A stretch of 64,000 nt of DNA from Psychrobacter sp. DAB_AL43B (GCF_900168255.1 NZ_LT799838.1:2790001-2854000), one strand, 5' to 3'; counted from the stretch's first letter, positions 45,026 to 55,157 are shown. Made by a program: numbers and translations. Notes: a model not told the origin generated them from the letters alone.

Positions 45026-46399
45026 ATGTGGAAAAATATGGGTCTAACGGGCAAGATTATTGTTGCCATGGTGCTGGGTATTATCCTGGGTTTGGTTATA
45101 AACTATTCTGGCATGAACGCCGAAGGTAGCTTCGTTAATACTTATGTTACCAATGGTTTTTTTGCCATCATCGGTAAGCTATTTGTTAACTCACTCAAAA
45201 TGCTCGTTGTGCCATTGGTTTTGATTTCGCTTATCTGCGGCGTGTGCGGTATCGGTGATATTCGTCTATTGGGACGTATTGGTGGCAAAACATTTTTCAT
45301 CTATATGGTGACCACAGCCCTAGCGATTACTACTGCTATCGGGCTTGGTTCACTATTTGGTATTGGTAAGGGCATGCAAATCGAAACCAAGTCGGTTTTC
45401 GAAGCAGAGTCAGCGCCTCCCCTCCTTGATGTCTTCTCTAATATTATCCCCTCCAACCCCATCAGCGCGATGGCAAATGGCGATATGCTATCGATTATCT
45501 TTTTTGCGATGTTAATCGGTATTAGTATTTTAATGGTGGGTAAGCCTGCAAAAGGTTTGGTACAAAGCTTAGAGCTTATTAATGAAGTCATCTTGAAAAT
45601 GGTGACCATCATTATGAATTTAGCGCCGTATGGTGTCTTTGCGCTGTTAACCAAAGCGATGGCAGAGCTGGGATTAGATCTTATCTGGTCACTACTAGGT
45701 TATGTCGCTGTCTTGGTTGGTGCACTCTTCTTTCACTTTTTTGTCACCATGATGGTAATACTTAAGCTGACTTCAGGTTTGTCGATTAGAACTTTTTTGG
45801 CAAAAATGCGCGAAGTACAAATCTTTGCCTTTAGTACCTCAAGCTCGAACGCCACGATTCCAATCACCCTACGCACGGTCACCAAGCGCATGGGCGTTAA
45901 TAACTCAGTGGCTTCCTTTACCATTCCATTTGGTGCGACCATCAATATGGACGGCACAGCAATCATGCAAGGTACGGCGACTATCTTTATCGCCAATCTG
46001 TATGGTGTTCAATTAGGAATCACCGGATACCTGACCGTTATCTTGATGTCAGTGCTCGCCTCTATCGGTACCGCAGGCGTGCCGGGTGTGGGTCTGATTA
46101 TGTTATCGATGGTATTTGCCCAAGTCGGTCTCCCTATTGAAGGTATTGGTCTGATTTTAGGGGTTGACCGTATTCTTGATATGTTGCGTACGGCAGTGAA
46201 CGTTGGTGGCGACGCAGCCGTTACAGTAATCGTTGCAAAGTCAGAAGGTGAGATGGATTTGGCTATTTATAACGATCCTGATGCGGGTGCGAAAGAGATG
46301 TTTGATGGCCATATCGATGCAGACAGCGAGCGTGAATTATCAGCAGTCTTTCACGATGGCATCATAGGCAGCGAATATGATGATATTAAGCGTGGCTAA
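45026..46399 (+). CDS. Dicarboxylate/amino acid:cation symporter (DAACS/SDF family)
   Basis: 457 residues. The GltPh-type fold is shown by hairpin 1 (FSTSSSNATIPITL, with the SSS motif), TM7 NMDGTAIMQG (NMDGT motif), hairpin 2 ASIGTAGVPGVGLIML, and TM8 ILDMLRTAVNVGGDAAVTVI. Eight transmembrane helices plus two re-entrant loops are expected. It uses Na+ or H+ to import dicarboxylates or glutamate/aspartate; the substrate is not certain. The C-terminal 45 residues are an acidic cytoplasmic tail. Upstream AAGGG. Confidence 0.92.
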   Translation: MWKNMGLTGKIIVAMVLGIILGLVINYSGMNAEGSFVNTYVTNGFFAIIGKLFVNSLKMLVVPLVLISLICGVCGIGDIRLLGRIGGKTFFIYMVTTALAITTAIGLGSLFGIGKGMQIETKSVFEAESAPPLLDVFSNIIPSNPISAMANGDMLSIIFFAMLIGISILMVGKPAKGLVQSLELINEVILKMVTIIMNLAPYGVFALLTKAMAELGLDLIWSLLGYVAVLVGALFFHFFVTMMVILKLTSGLSIRTFLAKMREVQIFAFSTSSSNATIPITLRTVTKRMGVNNSVASFTIPFGATINMDGTAIMQGTATIFIANLYGVQLGITGYLTVILMSVLASIGTAGVPGVGLIMLSMVFAQVGLPIEGIGLILGVDRILDMLRTAVNVGGDAAVTVIVAKSEGEMDLAIYNDPDAGAKEMFDGHIDADSERELSAVFHDGIIGSEYDDIKRG

Positions 46400-46432
46400 T
46401 TGTGATTGATAAAGCCATATGCATAAGATAAA

Positions 46433-46465
46433 AATAAACCTCAGCCCATTGGACTGAGGTTTATT
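46433..46465. terminator. Bidirectional terminator between symporter and TSUP genes
   Basis: AATAAACCTCAG / CTGAGGTTTATT, 12-bp perfect arms with a nine-base loop, between convergent genes. Confidence 0.85.
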
Positions 46466-46503
46466 GTTTTACACGGCTAATGAAATTTTAGGATTGCCAT
46501 CAA

Positions 46504-47259
46504 TTAACCAAGCACATACTTAGTGAGCATCGCCAGACATACCAATACAATCATTGGGCGAATAAGTTTACTACCACCTTTAACCACCATATGTGAGCCG
46601 AAATAAGCCCCTATCGTCTGCCCGACCATCATCGCCAGCCCCACTTTCCATAAGACATTACCGCCCAAGATAAAAAATATTAACGAGCCAATATTGGTAG
46701 ATAAGTTAAGCACCTTTGCCGCGCCTGTCGCTTCGATAATTTTTCGACCGCGCAGCGCCACATTTCCAAGCGCAAAAAACATGCCGGTTCCCGGTCCCAT
46801 ATAACCATCATAGAAGCCAATCAAGGGGGCAGCCACTTTTTGCCAAGCGCCCTCTGAGATTCGTGGTGCAGCTTCCACTTCGCCAAGTTTGGGAGCGAAT
46901 AATGTATAAATACCAATCGCGGCAATCAAAAATGGAATGAGCTTCTCTAGTAAATCCGGCGGTGATAACTGTACTGCAATTGACCCAAAGATAGAACCAA
47001 TAAAAGCGGCAATAATTGCTATTTTTATATTTTTGGGTTTTACCACGCCCTTTCTAATCATAGTAATGGACGCAGCCAACGCGCCTGAAGCCGCTTGTAG
47101 CTTATTGGTGCCCAATGTCAGCACAGGCGGAATATTGGCAAGCAGCATGGCGGGAATCGTCAATAAACCACCGCCACCAGCAATGGCATCGATGAAACCT
47201 GCCAGCGCGGCCACGGCCGTCAACATTAAAATAACCTCAATAGAAAGCGATAAGTCCAT
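46504..47259 (-). CDS. TSUP family transporter (YfcA-like)
   Basis: 251 residues, about eight transmembrane helices. Motifs AALAGFIDAIAGGGGLLTIPAML and the second-repeat GFYDGYMGPGTGMFFALG match the YfcA branch of the TauE/SafE (DUF81) family. GTNKLQAASGALAAS is also typical. Substrate unknown. It differs from the TSUP protein at 38219-39004, so the two are distant paralogues. Monocistronic. Confidence 0.9.
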   Translation of the reverse strand: MDLSLSIEVILMLTAVAALAGFIDAIAGGGGLLTIPAMLLANIPPVLTLGTNKLQAASGALAASITMIRKGVVKPKNIKIAIIAAFIGSIFGSIAVQLSPPDLLEKLIPFLIAAIGIYTLFAPKLGEVEAAPRISEGAWQKVAAPLIGFYDGYMGPGTGMFFALGNVALRGRKIIEATGAAKVLNLSTNIGSLIFFILGGNVLWKVGLAMMVGQTIGAYFGSHMVVKGGSKLIRPMIVLVCLAMLTKYVLG

Positions 47260-47765
47260 GACACTGACCTTTAAAATTTATGATATAAGAGAAGTAAGCC
47301 TTAGAATATTAGGCTGAGAATATGATGACTAATTAAGTGGTGAATGTTTTGATAAGCACTATTTTGACAATTGCTATTTTTATAAGCGCTTTTTTAATAA
47401 AGGTTATTTCAATAATAGCCAAGTCTGATACTAGTAATTGTTTAAAGCCGCTCATTATAAAGATAAAAGCGTAAAAAAAGCCAAAAACCTAGCAAAGTCT
47501 GCTAGATTTGTCGTATGAGGTTTTTTCGCATCAAAATGTTTTTTTGTAGGTATTTTTTCTTATAAACATTCAGTCTTCAAGGAAGAAGCAGAAATAGGTT
47601 TAACGTATTTAATTGTCTATATTGCTAATATTGTGAGAAACTAGGGCTACCTATTTACCGCATTGTTATTTATGACAGTCCATAGCAATGCGGTAGAAAA
47701 AAGCGAAATAGGCACTTGAATTTCTTGAATGATTTAGTACGTTTTATTTAGTTAATGAGGATAAT
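47260..47765. other. Intergenic region upstream of nhaA
   Basis: 506 bp between the divergent TSUP gene and nhaA. It contains a terminator-like nested palindrome near 47478-47526 (AAAAACC...GGTTTTTT outside CTAGCA/TGCTAG) and the nhaA leader hairpin. No gene is seen. Confidence 0.45.
47657..47694 (+). promoter_or_regulatory. Hairpin in the nhaA leader
   Basis: ACCGCATTG / CAATGCGGT, perfect 9-bp arms with a 20-base loop, 71 bp before the nhaA ATG. No T-tract. Possibly an operator or an mRNA structure. Confidence 0.45.
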
Positions 47766-48968
47766 ATGGCAATACAAAGAGTTAGAGCGTTTTTCAACCT
47801 CGAGGCGTCGGGCGGCATTGTTTTAGCGCTGGCAGCTATCGCGGCAATGATTATTGCTAATACGTCTCTTAATACTTGGTATGAATCCTTTATTCATGCG
47901 CCCGTTGCCATTCAGATTGGTGGTTTTGCGATTGCGAAAGATGCGCATCATTGGATTAATGACGGGCTAATGGCTGTTTTCTTTTTCTTAGTGGGTCTTG
48001 AGCTTAAGCGTGAAGTGTTAATTGGTGAACTCTCTAACGTTAAGCAAATTATCTTACCCGCAGGAGCAGCACTCGGCGGTATGATGATGCCGGCCATTGT
48101 CTACCTACTCTTTAACTATAGTGAACCTGAGTTTTGGAAAGGTTGGGCCATTCCTGCTGCAACCGACATTGCCTTTGCCCTCGGTATCTTAAGCTTACTT
48201 GGCAATCGCGTACCCAACTCGCTAAAGGTATTTTTAGTATCTATTGCTATTTTTGACGATATTGGCGCCATTATAATAATCGCTTTATTTTATACCAGCG
48301 ATTTATCTCTCGGCTCACTGGCTGTCGCAGCGTTGTGTCTGCCATTCTTATATCTACTCAATCGCCGTAACGTCACTAGTATCACGCCATATTTACTTAT
48401 TGGCGTTATCATGTGGATTGCCGTGCTCAAATCAGGTATTCATGCCACTCTAGCAGGCGTGGTATTGGCGTTATTTATCCCCTTATTTGATCGCACTGAC
48501 CCTGAACACTCACCGCTTGAAGAGCTTGAACATGATCTGCAAAATACGGTGTCTTACGGTATTCTGCCATTATTTGCCTTTGCCAATGCGGGTATCTCGT
48601 TCAAAGGTGCAGGTTTTGCTGAGCTGTTTCATTCGGTGCCACTGGGTATTGCCGCCGGTCTCTTTATCGGTAAGCAATTGGGCGTCATGATCATGTGCTG
48701 GTTAATCTTTAAACTGGGTATTTCTACCATGCCAAGAGGCATGAACTTTAAGCAAATCTATGGCGCAGCATTGCTATGCGGTGTGGGTTTTACCATGAGT
48801 TTGTTTATCGGTGGCCTCGCATTTGCTGGCGATACGCCACTATTTGATGAGCGTTTGGGAATTATTATGGGCTCAATCGTTTCTGGTATTGCCGGTTACC
48901 TGATGCTCAAAGCCACCTTAAAAGATGAAGTCAGTAATACATCTGTGGACTTAACGCATCATAAATAA
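47766..48968 (+). CDS. nhaA: Na+/H+ antiporter NhaA
   Basis: 400 residues with GAGGA before the ATG. About 12 transmembrane helices; [18 protein letters not shown], the unwound TM4 segment [15 protein letters not shown], and the ion-binding Asp pair in [14 protein letters not shown] are diagnostic. TM11 region [18 protein letters not shown] is also present. It exports Na+ (or Li+) for protons at alkaline pH and gives salt tolerance, fitting a marine or cold-saline organism. Confidence 0.97.
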   Translation: MAIQRVRAFFNLEASGGIVLALAAIAAMIIANTSLNTWYESFIHAPVAIQIGGFAIAKDAHHWINDGLMAVFFFLVGLELKREVLIGELSNVKQIILPAGAALGGMMMPAIVYLLFNYSEPEFWKGWAIPAATDIAFALGILSLLGNRVPNSLKVFLVSIAIFDDIGAIIIIALFYTSDLSLGSLAVAALCLPFLYLLNRRNVTSITPYLLIGVIMWIAVLKSGIHATLAGVVLALFIPLFDRTDPEHSPLEELEHDLQNTVSYGILPLFAFANAGISFKGAGFAELFHSVPLGIAAGLFIGKQLGVMIMCWLIFKLGISTMPRGMNFKQIYGAALLCGVGFTMSLFIGGLAFAGDTPLFDERLGIIMGSIVSGIAGYLMLKATLKDEVSNTSVDLTHHK

Positions 48969-49021
48969 GCTAAGCAGCTTTTAGTGCAAGTATTGGTCAA
49001 TGTTGATGATGGGAGTAGGCA

Positions 49022-49618
49022 ATGTGGCCATTTAGTCTGCAACTTGGGTGGCAATGGGCACCACGCTTAGCCATCCTAGGTAGTATCTACATGTTGTCAG
49101 CTTGTGCCACCTTATCTAAGCAAGAATGTATGGTCGGCGACTGGCAAGTGATTGGCTATAACGATGGCGTGGCGGGTTATGCCGCAGACCGGTTAGCGTC
49201 ACATACTAAAGCTTGTGCCAAAGTTAGTATAACCCCCAACTATCAGCTATGGGAGCGCGGTCGTCAACTAGGGCTCAAGCAATATTGCACGGTCACTAGC
49301 GCCTATAATGTCGGTCGCCGCGGACGCAAATTAAATAATGTCTGCCCTATTACTATGGTAAATACCTTACAAATCGCCAATCAACAAGGCTTAGATTACT
49401 ATACCCTAGATAGTCAATTAGATAAGGATAAACGGCTTTTAGAAGCGCGCGAACTAGAGTTTGATAAACTGAAAGACGGTGACATGCTAGACTTTGAGAC
49501 AGAAAAAGAAGCCCGTGCTCGATTAATATCTTTACCAACAGAACTCCGAGATATTAATCGTCGTATCAATAATACTCAAAAAAAACTAAACGCATTAAAT
49601 CAAATGAGTAGTGATTAA
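49022..49618 (+). CDS. DUF2799 lipoprotein
   Basis: 198 residues. Lipobox LSAC (Cys about 28) after a signal helix. The DUF2799 core is clear: MVGDWQVIGYNDGVAGY, HTKACAKVSITPNYQLWERGRQLGLKQYCT, and a C-terminal coiled-coil segment (about 135-195). Members are outer-membrane lipoproteins of unknown function. It begins 53 bp after nhaA in the same direction and may share its transcript. Confidence 0.85.
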   Translation: MWPFSLQLGWQWAPRLAILGSIYMLSACATLSKQECMVGDWQVIGYNDGVAGYAADRLASHTKACAKVSITPNYQLWERGRQLGLKQYCTVTSAYNVGRRGRKLNNVCPITMVNTLQIANQQGLDYYTLDSQLDKDKRLLEARELEFDKLKDGDMLDFETEKEARARLISLPTELRDINRRINNTQKKLNALNQMSSD

Positions 49619-49701
49619 ATTTCGCTAACAAGTGTACAAAACCTGATTATAAGGGCTTGTTATATTTATAATGAGCACTTGATACAGAGTAGTTGATACA
49701 T

Positions 49702-51090
49702 ATGGATTCAATCGATATGGCTGAAAAAAATAACACGAATACCCTGTATAGACACAGTAGTAACCATCATCAAACAGCTAACACTTATCAACGTCATGGT
49801 CGCACCACGGCAATTGATGACCATAGCGATCTGCAAGTATTAAAGCGAATTAAGCGTTATTTACTACCAAAAGACTTTGTTATCTCGCAAGACTTATTAG
49901 ATGAGATGGTCGCCGGTTACGATATTGGCGATCCCCTAGCAGATGCTCTAGCGGCTGATGGTGTTCGCTTTGCAAAACCATTACAGCAACGTATTATCGA
50001 CGGAAAAACAGACCATACTTTCGGTGACCATACTTTCGGTGACCATGTTCTCACAAATAACCCCTCATTTAACGCCTTAACCGAGCAATTTAGCCGTCAT
50101 CCTGATTGGTTCGACCCCAAGCTTGCCCAGATTGGCGCCGTTGCCTATCGACGTTATCCGCTGATGTTGATTTGGCTACTGCGTAATGTCGCCCTGATGG
50201 CGGGCTACAGCATCCCTGCTCTGTCACTACCACTGATACAAACCGGCGCATTGATGCACGATGCCCTACCGCGCTTGATGCGTACTTATGCTTATATCTT
50301 GGCCGTCTCTGAACATCCACAATCGAATATGAGTGCAAGTAACCACTACAAACCTATCGACCAAGTATTGGCCATTGGCTCTGAAGGCTGGCGGCAATCG
50401 CTCAAAGTACGTCAAATCCATACCTTGGTACGGCAGAATTTACTTAAAGGTAAAGCAAAGGCGGCCACAGGCGTGATAGCAAATGCCGATCAACATCACA
50501 ACCCTGATGGTAGTTGGAACAGCGCTTATTGGGGTATTCCTATCAATCAAACTGACATGATTGCTACCCACTTGCAGTTCTCATTGTTGATTATGCGCGG
50601 ATTAAGATTACTTGGCGCTCGTATTAGCAAGGAGGAAGCCGAAGGTATTCTGCATCTTTGGAATCTTGCCAGCTATTGGATGGGCGTTGACTTAGATCGC
50701 TTACCTAAAGATGAAGCCGCCTGTTGGGAGTGGCTCTATACCTATTTATCCATTCAACAGCTTGATTTTAAAATGGGCCAACCACTGGCAAAAGCGTTAC
50801 ATGATTTGCCGCGTCAACTCATGGGTGAGGACAATCGTCGCGGGCGCTTCGTTGAGATGGTCAACGCCAGTGTGACCCGTACCTTGGTCGGTGATGATAT
50901 TGGCGATGGGCTGGATTTACCAAAATCAAAAATACGTTTTGGGGTCTTATCTTCAGTACCAATTCTGTTTGCACTCGATACCGCGCGCCAGCACAATAGC
51001 ACCGTTGCAGATAAACTAGAAGCGTTCCGCGCTAAGCGCCAAGATAATATGAACTGGTGGCTAAAGAAAAACGATGATTATTATAAATAA
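49702..51090 (+). CDS. MpaB/DUF2236-like putative haem oxygenase
   Basis: 462 residues from the ATG at 49702; a TTG at 49693 and an ATG at 49717 are alternatives, with no clear ribosome site. A Ser/His/Thr-rich N-terminus of about 40 residues precedes the domain. The core has RYPLMLIWLLRNVALMAGYSIPALS, KVRQIHTLVRQNLL (H240, the conserved 'VR.lH..vR' helix), WGIPINQTDMIATHLQFS and LWNLASYWMGV, the pattern of DUF2236 proteins, which include latex-clearing oxygenase and MpaB. In those His binds haem. The substrate is unknown. A 15-bp tandem repeat encodes HTFGD twice. Confidence 0.75.
   Translation: MDSIDMAEKNNTNTLYRHSSNHHQTANTYQRHGRTTAIDDHSDLQVLKRIKRYLLPKDFVISQDLLDEMVAGYDIGDPLADALAADGVRFAKPLQQRIIDGKTDHTFGDHTFGDHVLTNNPSFNALTEQFSRHPDWFDPKLAQIGAVAYRRYPLMLIWLLRNVALMAGYSIPALSLPLIQTGALMHDALPRLMRTYAYILAVSEHPQSNMSASNHYKPIDQVLAIGSEGWRQSLKVRQIHTLVRQNLLKGKAKAATGVIANADQHHNPDGSWNSAYWGIPINQTDMIATHLQFSLLIMRGLRLLGARISKEEAEGILHLWNLASYWMGVDLDRLPKDEAACWEWLYTYLSIQQLDFKMGQPLAKALHDLPRQLMGEDNRRGRFVEMVNASVTRTLVGDDIGDGLDLPKSKIRFGVLSSVPILFALDTARQHNSTVADKLEAFRAKRQDNMNWWLKKNDDYYK
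50011..50047 (+). repeat. 15-bp in-frame tandem repeat
   Basis: GACCATACTTTCGGT twice, followed by the first seven bases of a third copy; encodes Asp-His-Thr-Phe-Gly repeats near residue 105 of the MpaB-like protein. Confidence 0.9.
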
Positions 51091-51301
51091 GTATAACCAT
51101 GAGGATGATAAGGAGCAGATAATAGTTATAAATCATAACTAAATTAACTAGGTATTGAATATTATTATTACTAAATAGAATATGTTAAACCATTATCAAT
51201 AACGTCTACAATAACTATAATAAATCCATAAAAGACGTGTTCGATCGTGGTTTTTAATGATTGCTAATATTTATAGGTAACGGGCTATCATCCGATAACC
51301 T

Positions 51302-52039
51302 CTATAACCGTGACTCTTGTATGCGGTAATACCATTCAAGCTGCCGATCAAAGCCCGTTTCCAACAAGCTAGCAATGACGCGTCCTGTTAGACCCCATAC
51401 CGTTTCACCATCCACTTGCCAGCTTGGCGTGAGGATGGTCGCCGTTTGATCTTGCATCATATATTCTATCGAATATTCTACGGTAGGCTGAGTCAGCAAG
51501 GTTTCAAAATCCGCCCAAAAAATGCGTGAGATTTCTCCAAGTTCAGGCACTAACACTAAATCTGGGGCGATAAGCGCCACAATAGGTCGGACGCTCATGC
51601 CGCTTTTGGACGTTTGGATTGGTAATTGCCCGAGCAGTTGCACTTTATTGGGCGGTAGCGCGGTCTCTTCGCAGGCTTCCCGTAAGGCCGTGACGACGTT
51701 ATTACCATCGCTAGTTTCATACTTACCACCAGCACAAGAAACTTCCCCAGCATGACTATTCATATGCGCAGCGCGGCGTGTGAGTAATAACTTAGGATGG
51801 CGTTCGTGGGTGATAGCAACCAATATCGAAGCATCAGCAATGGGTGTCTGATATAGGCTATCTAAAACACGCGCGCTACGAGAGGTATTATAAGGGTCGT
51901 ACAGCACCGAACTGGCGGCGGCATTTAAAGTCTCATGCTGCACCCGTTCAGCCAACTTTCTGATGGTGGGATAACGAATAAAGTCTGGCACAGCGACTGA
52001 CAACTCATCAAAACGTGCAGACTGCGAAAGGTTTAACAT
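51302..52039 (-). CDS. CoA pyrophosphatase-like Nudix hydrolase (NudL/YeaB family)
   Basis: 245 residues. The NudL signature LLTRRAAHMNSHAGEVSCAGG precedes a Nudix box (GGKYETSDGNNVVTALREACEETAL), whose REACEE part carries the metal-binding glutamates. Spacing has extra residues before REACEE as is usual in NudL (Nudix box with an insert). The enzyme would cleave CoA or acyl-CoA to 4'-phosphopantetheine and ADP. AAGG precedes the start. Divergent from the HPP gene. Confidence 0.88.
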   Translation of the reverse strand: MLNLSQSARFDELSVAVPDFIRYPTIRKLAERVQHETLNAAASSVLYDPYNTSRSARVLDSLYQTPIADASILVAITHERHPKLLLTRRAAHMNSHAGEVSCAGGKYETSDGNNVVTALREACEETALPPNKVQLLGQLPIQTSKSGMSVRPIVALIAPDLVLVPELGEISRIFWADFETLLTQPTVEYSIEYMMQDQTATILTPSWQVDGETVWGLTGRVIASLLETGFDRQLEWYYRIQESRL

Positions 52040-52237
52040 TATTATTGCCTTGTATTTTTATCAGTATCACGCGTCAGTATTAGCATCAACGAAAACTAAC
52101 AGCGATATAAAATGAAATAGCACTATACATATACAGTTTTTTTATCATTGTACTGTAGCAATCAGCCACATCATAAAAACTGCTATCAACCATCAATTGC
52201 TCAACTGTGTCATTCATATATTATTTAGGAAACGCTA

Positions 52238-52753
52238 GTGGATAAGATTTTTTCATTAAATAAAATGCAGGGCAAAACTGATGATTGCCCGCAAAGGTTG
52301 CCATTATTAATCATTGCACTTGCTTGGGTTGGCGGCACCTTTGCTACTGCTGTACTGGCATTACTTGGTAATTGGCAAAATGTCGCTATGATTTTGGGCT
52401 CATTCGGTGCCAGCTGCTTGCTTATTTTCGCTTATCCAGAAAGTCCATTTGCCCAGCCAAGAAACATTGTTGGCGGTCATCTAATTACCACTTTTACTGG
52501 CTTATCTTTTATGTCTTTATTTGGGATTGAGTGGTGGAGCTTGGCACTGGCGGTCGGTACGGCGATTGCCTTGATGTTATTGCTTCGAGTGCCACACCCA
52601 CCTGCTGGCTCTAATCCATTAATCGTGATGCTCGGCGGCGTTAAGTGGCATTTCTTAGTTACCCCTACTTTAGTAGGCGCGCTTGCCTTGGTCGTTGTTG
52701 CATTAATTTATAATAATATCGGTAGAAACAGACATTATCCCCGCTATTGGTAA
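52238..52753 (+). CDS. HPP-family membrane protein
   Basis: 171 residues beginning with GTG (TTAGGAA six bases upstream). Four or five transmembrane helices. The family-defining motif is RVPHPPAGSNPLIVMLGG near residue 125. Segments GSFGASCLLIFAYPESPFAQPRNIVGGHLI and LFGIEWWSLALAVGTAIALM also match. Some HPP proteins in cyanobacteria and chloroplasts transport nitrite; no evidence here for a substrate. Monocistronic. Confidence 0.9.
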   Translation: MDKIFSLNKMQGKTDDCPQRLPLLIIALAWVGGTFATAVLALLGNWQNVAMILGSFGASCLLIFAYPESPFAQPRNIVGGHLITTFTGLSFMSLFGIEWWSLALAVGTAIALMLLLRVPHPPAGSNPLIVMLGGVKWHFLVTPTLVGALALVVVALIYNNIGRNRHYPRYW

Positions 52754-53100
52754 ATATACATTACAACAGTTGCCCTTCGTATAGACTAGCGCAATCTAGC
52801 TATGACCGCCTATACTTTGTGTGACTGACATGTCTGGTATATGGCAGTCATCAGCAAAAGCCAAATAATCTGAGGTTAAAAACATCAGAAATTAAAAAGC
52901 CTTAAAAATTAACCTATCAAAAACGAGCTGTTTTTATTATCACTGCCAGTGCGATGAGAATTTGTGTTATCTTAGCTTTAAACACTATTAGCAGATAAAA
53001 ACCTAATAGGCTATCGTCATAAAGCAATAATTATAACGCTTATAATAACCAAAACCTTTTTTCTCATTACTCGTATTTCTCACTATATAAGGCAGCTGAT
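52754..53100. other. Intergenic region
   Basis: 347 bp, AT-rich. A weak inverted repeat TGACTG...CAGTCA near 52820-52850 and a TATAAT near 53042 are the only signals; no gene. Confidence 0.4.
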
Positions 53101-53664
53101 ATGCAATATTGTCTACAATGCGGTCATAAAGCAGAGCGCAAAATACCAGCCACGGATAATATACCGCGTTTGGTCTGTCCAAATTGCCACTATATTCACT
53201 ATGAAAACCCAAAAGTGATTTGTGGCTCACTCGTCGTCCATAAAAATAGAGTACTACTATGTCGCCGTGCCATTGAGCCACAGTATGGTTTATGGACGCT
53301 GCCCGCTGGTTTTATGGAAAATGGAGAAACGATGGCGGAAGGCGCTGCACGTGAGAGCTTTGAAGAAGCTGAAGCAGTTGTCCTCAATCCACAATTATAT
53401 TGCTTATATGACATTCCTGATATCGGGCAAATTTATAGTATATATATCACTGAACTAAAAGACGGTGCTTATGGTATTGGCTCTGAAAGTCTTGATTGTG
53501 CGTTATTCAAAGAAGAAGACATCCCGTGGGATAAGCTTGCCTTTGAAGCAGTACGTCGCACCTTAAAGAGCTATTTTGCAGACCGTCAGCAATTCGATAG
53601 CCAGGATAAATTCCCAATCCATCAAGACTATATTGGCAAAGACCAAGCCATCAAGCGCTATTGA
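53101..53664 (+). CDS. Nudix hydrolase with N-terminal zinc ribbon
   Basis: 187 residues, AAGG upstream. Zinc ribbon: CLQCGHKAE and CPNCHYIHYENPK (Cys pairs at about 4/7 and 26/29). Nudix box at about 70-92: GFMENGETMAEGAARESFEEAEAVV with the metal-binding RESFEEA. The layout resembles the C-terminal part of NudC-type NADH pyrophosphatases, and the family is usually annotated as ADP-ribose or NADH pyrophosphatase-like. Substrate undetermined. Confidence 0.88.
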   Translation: MQYCLQCGHKAERKIPATDNIPRLVCPNCHYIHYENPKVICGSLVVHKNRVLLCRRAIEPQYGLWTLPAGFMENGETMAEGAARESFEEAEAVVLNPQLYCLYDIPDIGQIYSIYITELKDGAYGIGSESLDCALFKEEDIPWDKLAFEAVRRTLKSYFADRQQFDSQDKFPIHQDYIGKDQAIKRY

Positions 53665-53748
53665 TATTAAAGCGCTGATTTTTAAGGGCTAGGTTTTAAG
53701 GGCTAAACGCTAGCTATCTACAGCGAGTAACTTACAAAAGCAAGTAGT

Positions 53749-53795
53749 AAAAACCGTTGATAAGAATTATGCTCAAATCTCATCAACGGTTTTTT
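53749..53795 (+). terminator. Intrinsic terminator of the zinc-ribbon Nudix gene
   Basis: AAAAACCGTTGAT / ATCAACGGTTTTT with a 20-base loop and T-run, just upstream of the next gene. Confidence 0.85.
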
Positions 53796-53837
53796 ATTGC
53801 CTAAAATTAACCACTTAATTCGAATTGTGAGGATATC

Positions 53838-55157
53838 ATGCTGACACTGCAACACTCTTTTGCGCTACTACCGCTAACTTTAGCCCTAGGGCTGACGAGT
53901 ATAAGTAGTCATGCTGACAATACCCCTTTAACCGCACAAGAATCAGACCCGCAAACCCTTGGCTGGATGCAAGGCTTTCCACCGCCTAAAGATAAACTGA
54001 TATCACAACCCCAGTCTGACTTTTTTAGTTTTCCTAAACTGCGCTGGACGGTCTGTCATATCCGTGAGCTGATGCCGACCACTGAAGTCAGTCGCGGTAT
54101 CGGCGCACCCTCTAAACTCAACTATGAGTTAGATAAAAATATCGATGCCATCACCTTTACCCCAACCAATAGCAAACGCCAGATGACATGGCGCCAATCA
54201 CTCGATGCCAATTATACTGACGGTATTATGATCATGCATCATGGCAAAGTGGTTTATGAGCGCCAAAACGGCTGTCTTAATGAGCTGGGTAATCACGCCG
54301 CGATGTCGATGACCAAGTCAATGACTGGACTGCTGGCAGAAATCCTCGTCACCGAAGGTACGCTTGATGATAAGGCATTGGTTGGCTCAATTATTCCAGA
54401 GCTAAAAGACAGCGGTTTTGGTGATGCAACCGTTCGTCAAGTGATGGATATGACCACGGCGCTCGATTATAGCGAAGACTATGCGGATCCTGATGCAGAT
54501 ATCTGGAAATATTCAGAAGCGGCAAGCCCGTTACCAAAACCCAAAGGCTATAGCGGACCTAACGGCTATTTTGAATACCTGCAAACGGTTGAGAAGAAAG
54601 GCGAACATGGCGTAGAGTTTAACTATCGGACGATCAATAGTGATGCGTTAGGCTGGATTATTTCACGCACCACTGGCAAAGCAGTCGATGACTTACTCTC
54701 TGAGCGCATTTGGCAAAAAATCGGTGCCGAACAAAGTGCCTATATGACTGTCGACGCTAAAGGTACGCCGTTTGCTGGCGGTGGTATTAGTGCTGGCTTG
54801 CATGACATGGCACGTATTGGCAGCTTGATGTTAAATAAAGGCGAAATCAATGGCGAACGGTTATTCCCAACGGCAGTCGTAGATCATATCGAGGCTGGCG
54901 GTGATAAAGGGGCTTTTGCAAAAGCAGGTTATAAACAGCTCAATAATGGCAGCTACAAAAGTATGTGGTGGCTATTTGATAACCCCACGCCTATATATGC
55001 AGCGCGTGGCGTCCACGGTCAAACAGTCTATGTTGACCCAGCAGCCGACATGGTCATCGTCCGTTTTGCCTCATACCCTGAAGCCAGTAATGGTAAAATT
55101 GACCCAACGTCGCTACCGGCTTATAAAGCGGTGGCAAATTACTTAATTAAAAAGTAA
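53838..55157 (+). CDS. Serine hydrolase of the class C beta-lactamase/NylB-like family
   Basis: 439 residues, GAGGA upstream. Probable Sec signal peptide (about 1-26, cleavage near SSHA-D). Catalytic SxxK is S157-MT-K160 within MSMTKSMTG. The second motif lies in FNYRTINSDALGWI, and a HGQ motif (GVHGQTVYVDP) replaces KTG. The order and the segment AGGGISAGLHDMARIG resemble 6-aminohexanoate-dimer hydrolase and related esterases more than true AmpC enzymes. Secreted to the periplasm; substrate unknown. Confidence 0.88.
   Translation: MLTLQHSFALLPLTLALGLTSISSHADNTPLTAQESDPQTLGWMQGFPPPKDKLISQPQSDFFSFPKLRWTVCHIRELMPTTEVSRGIGAPSKLNYELDKNIDAITFTPTNSKRQMTWRQSLDANYTDGIMIMHHGKVVYERQNGCLNELGNHAAMSMTKSMTGLLAEILVTEGTLDDKALVGSIIPELKDSGFGDATVRQVMDMTTALDYSEDYADPDADIWKYSEAASPLPKPKGYSGPNGYFEYLQTVEKKGEHGVEFNYRTINSDALGWIISRTTGKAVDDLLSERIWQKIGAEQSAYMTVDAKGTPFAGGGISAGLHDMARIGSLMLNKGEINGERLFPTAVVDHIEAGGDKGAFAKAGYKQLNNGSYKSMWWLFDNPTPIYAARGVHGQTVYVDPAADMVIVRFASYPEASNGKIDPTSLPAYKAVANYLIKK

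Noticed and set aside
53838..55157. AmpC-type beta-lactamase resistance gene
   Set aside because: It has SxxK but an HGQ-type third motif and NylB/esterase-like context; calling it a resistance enzyme is not supported.
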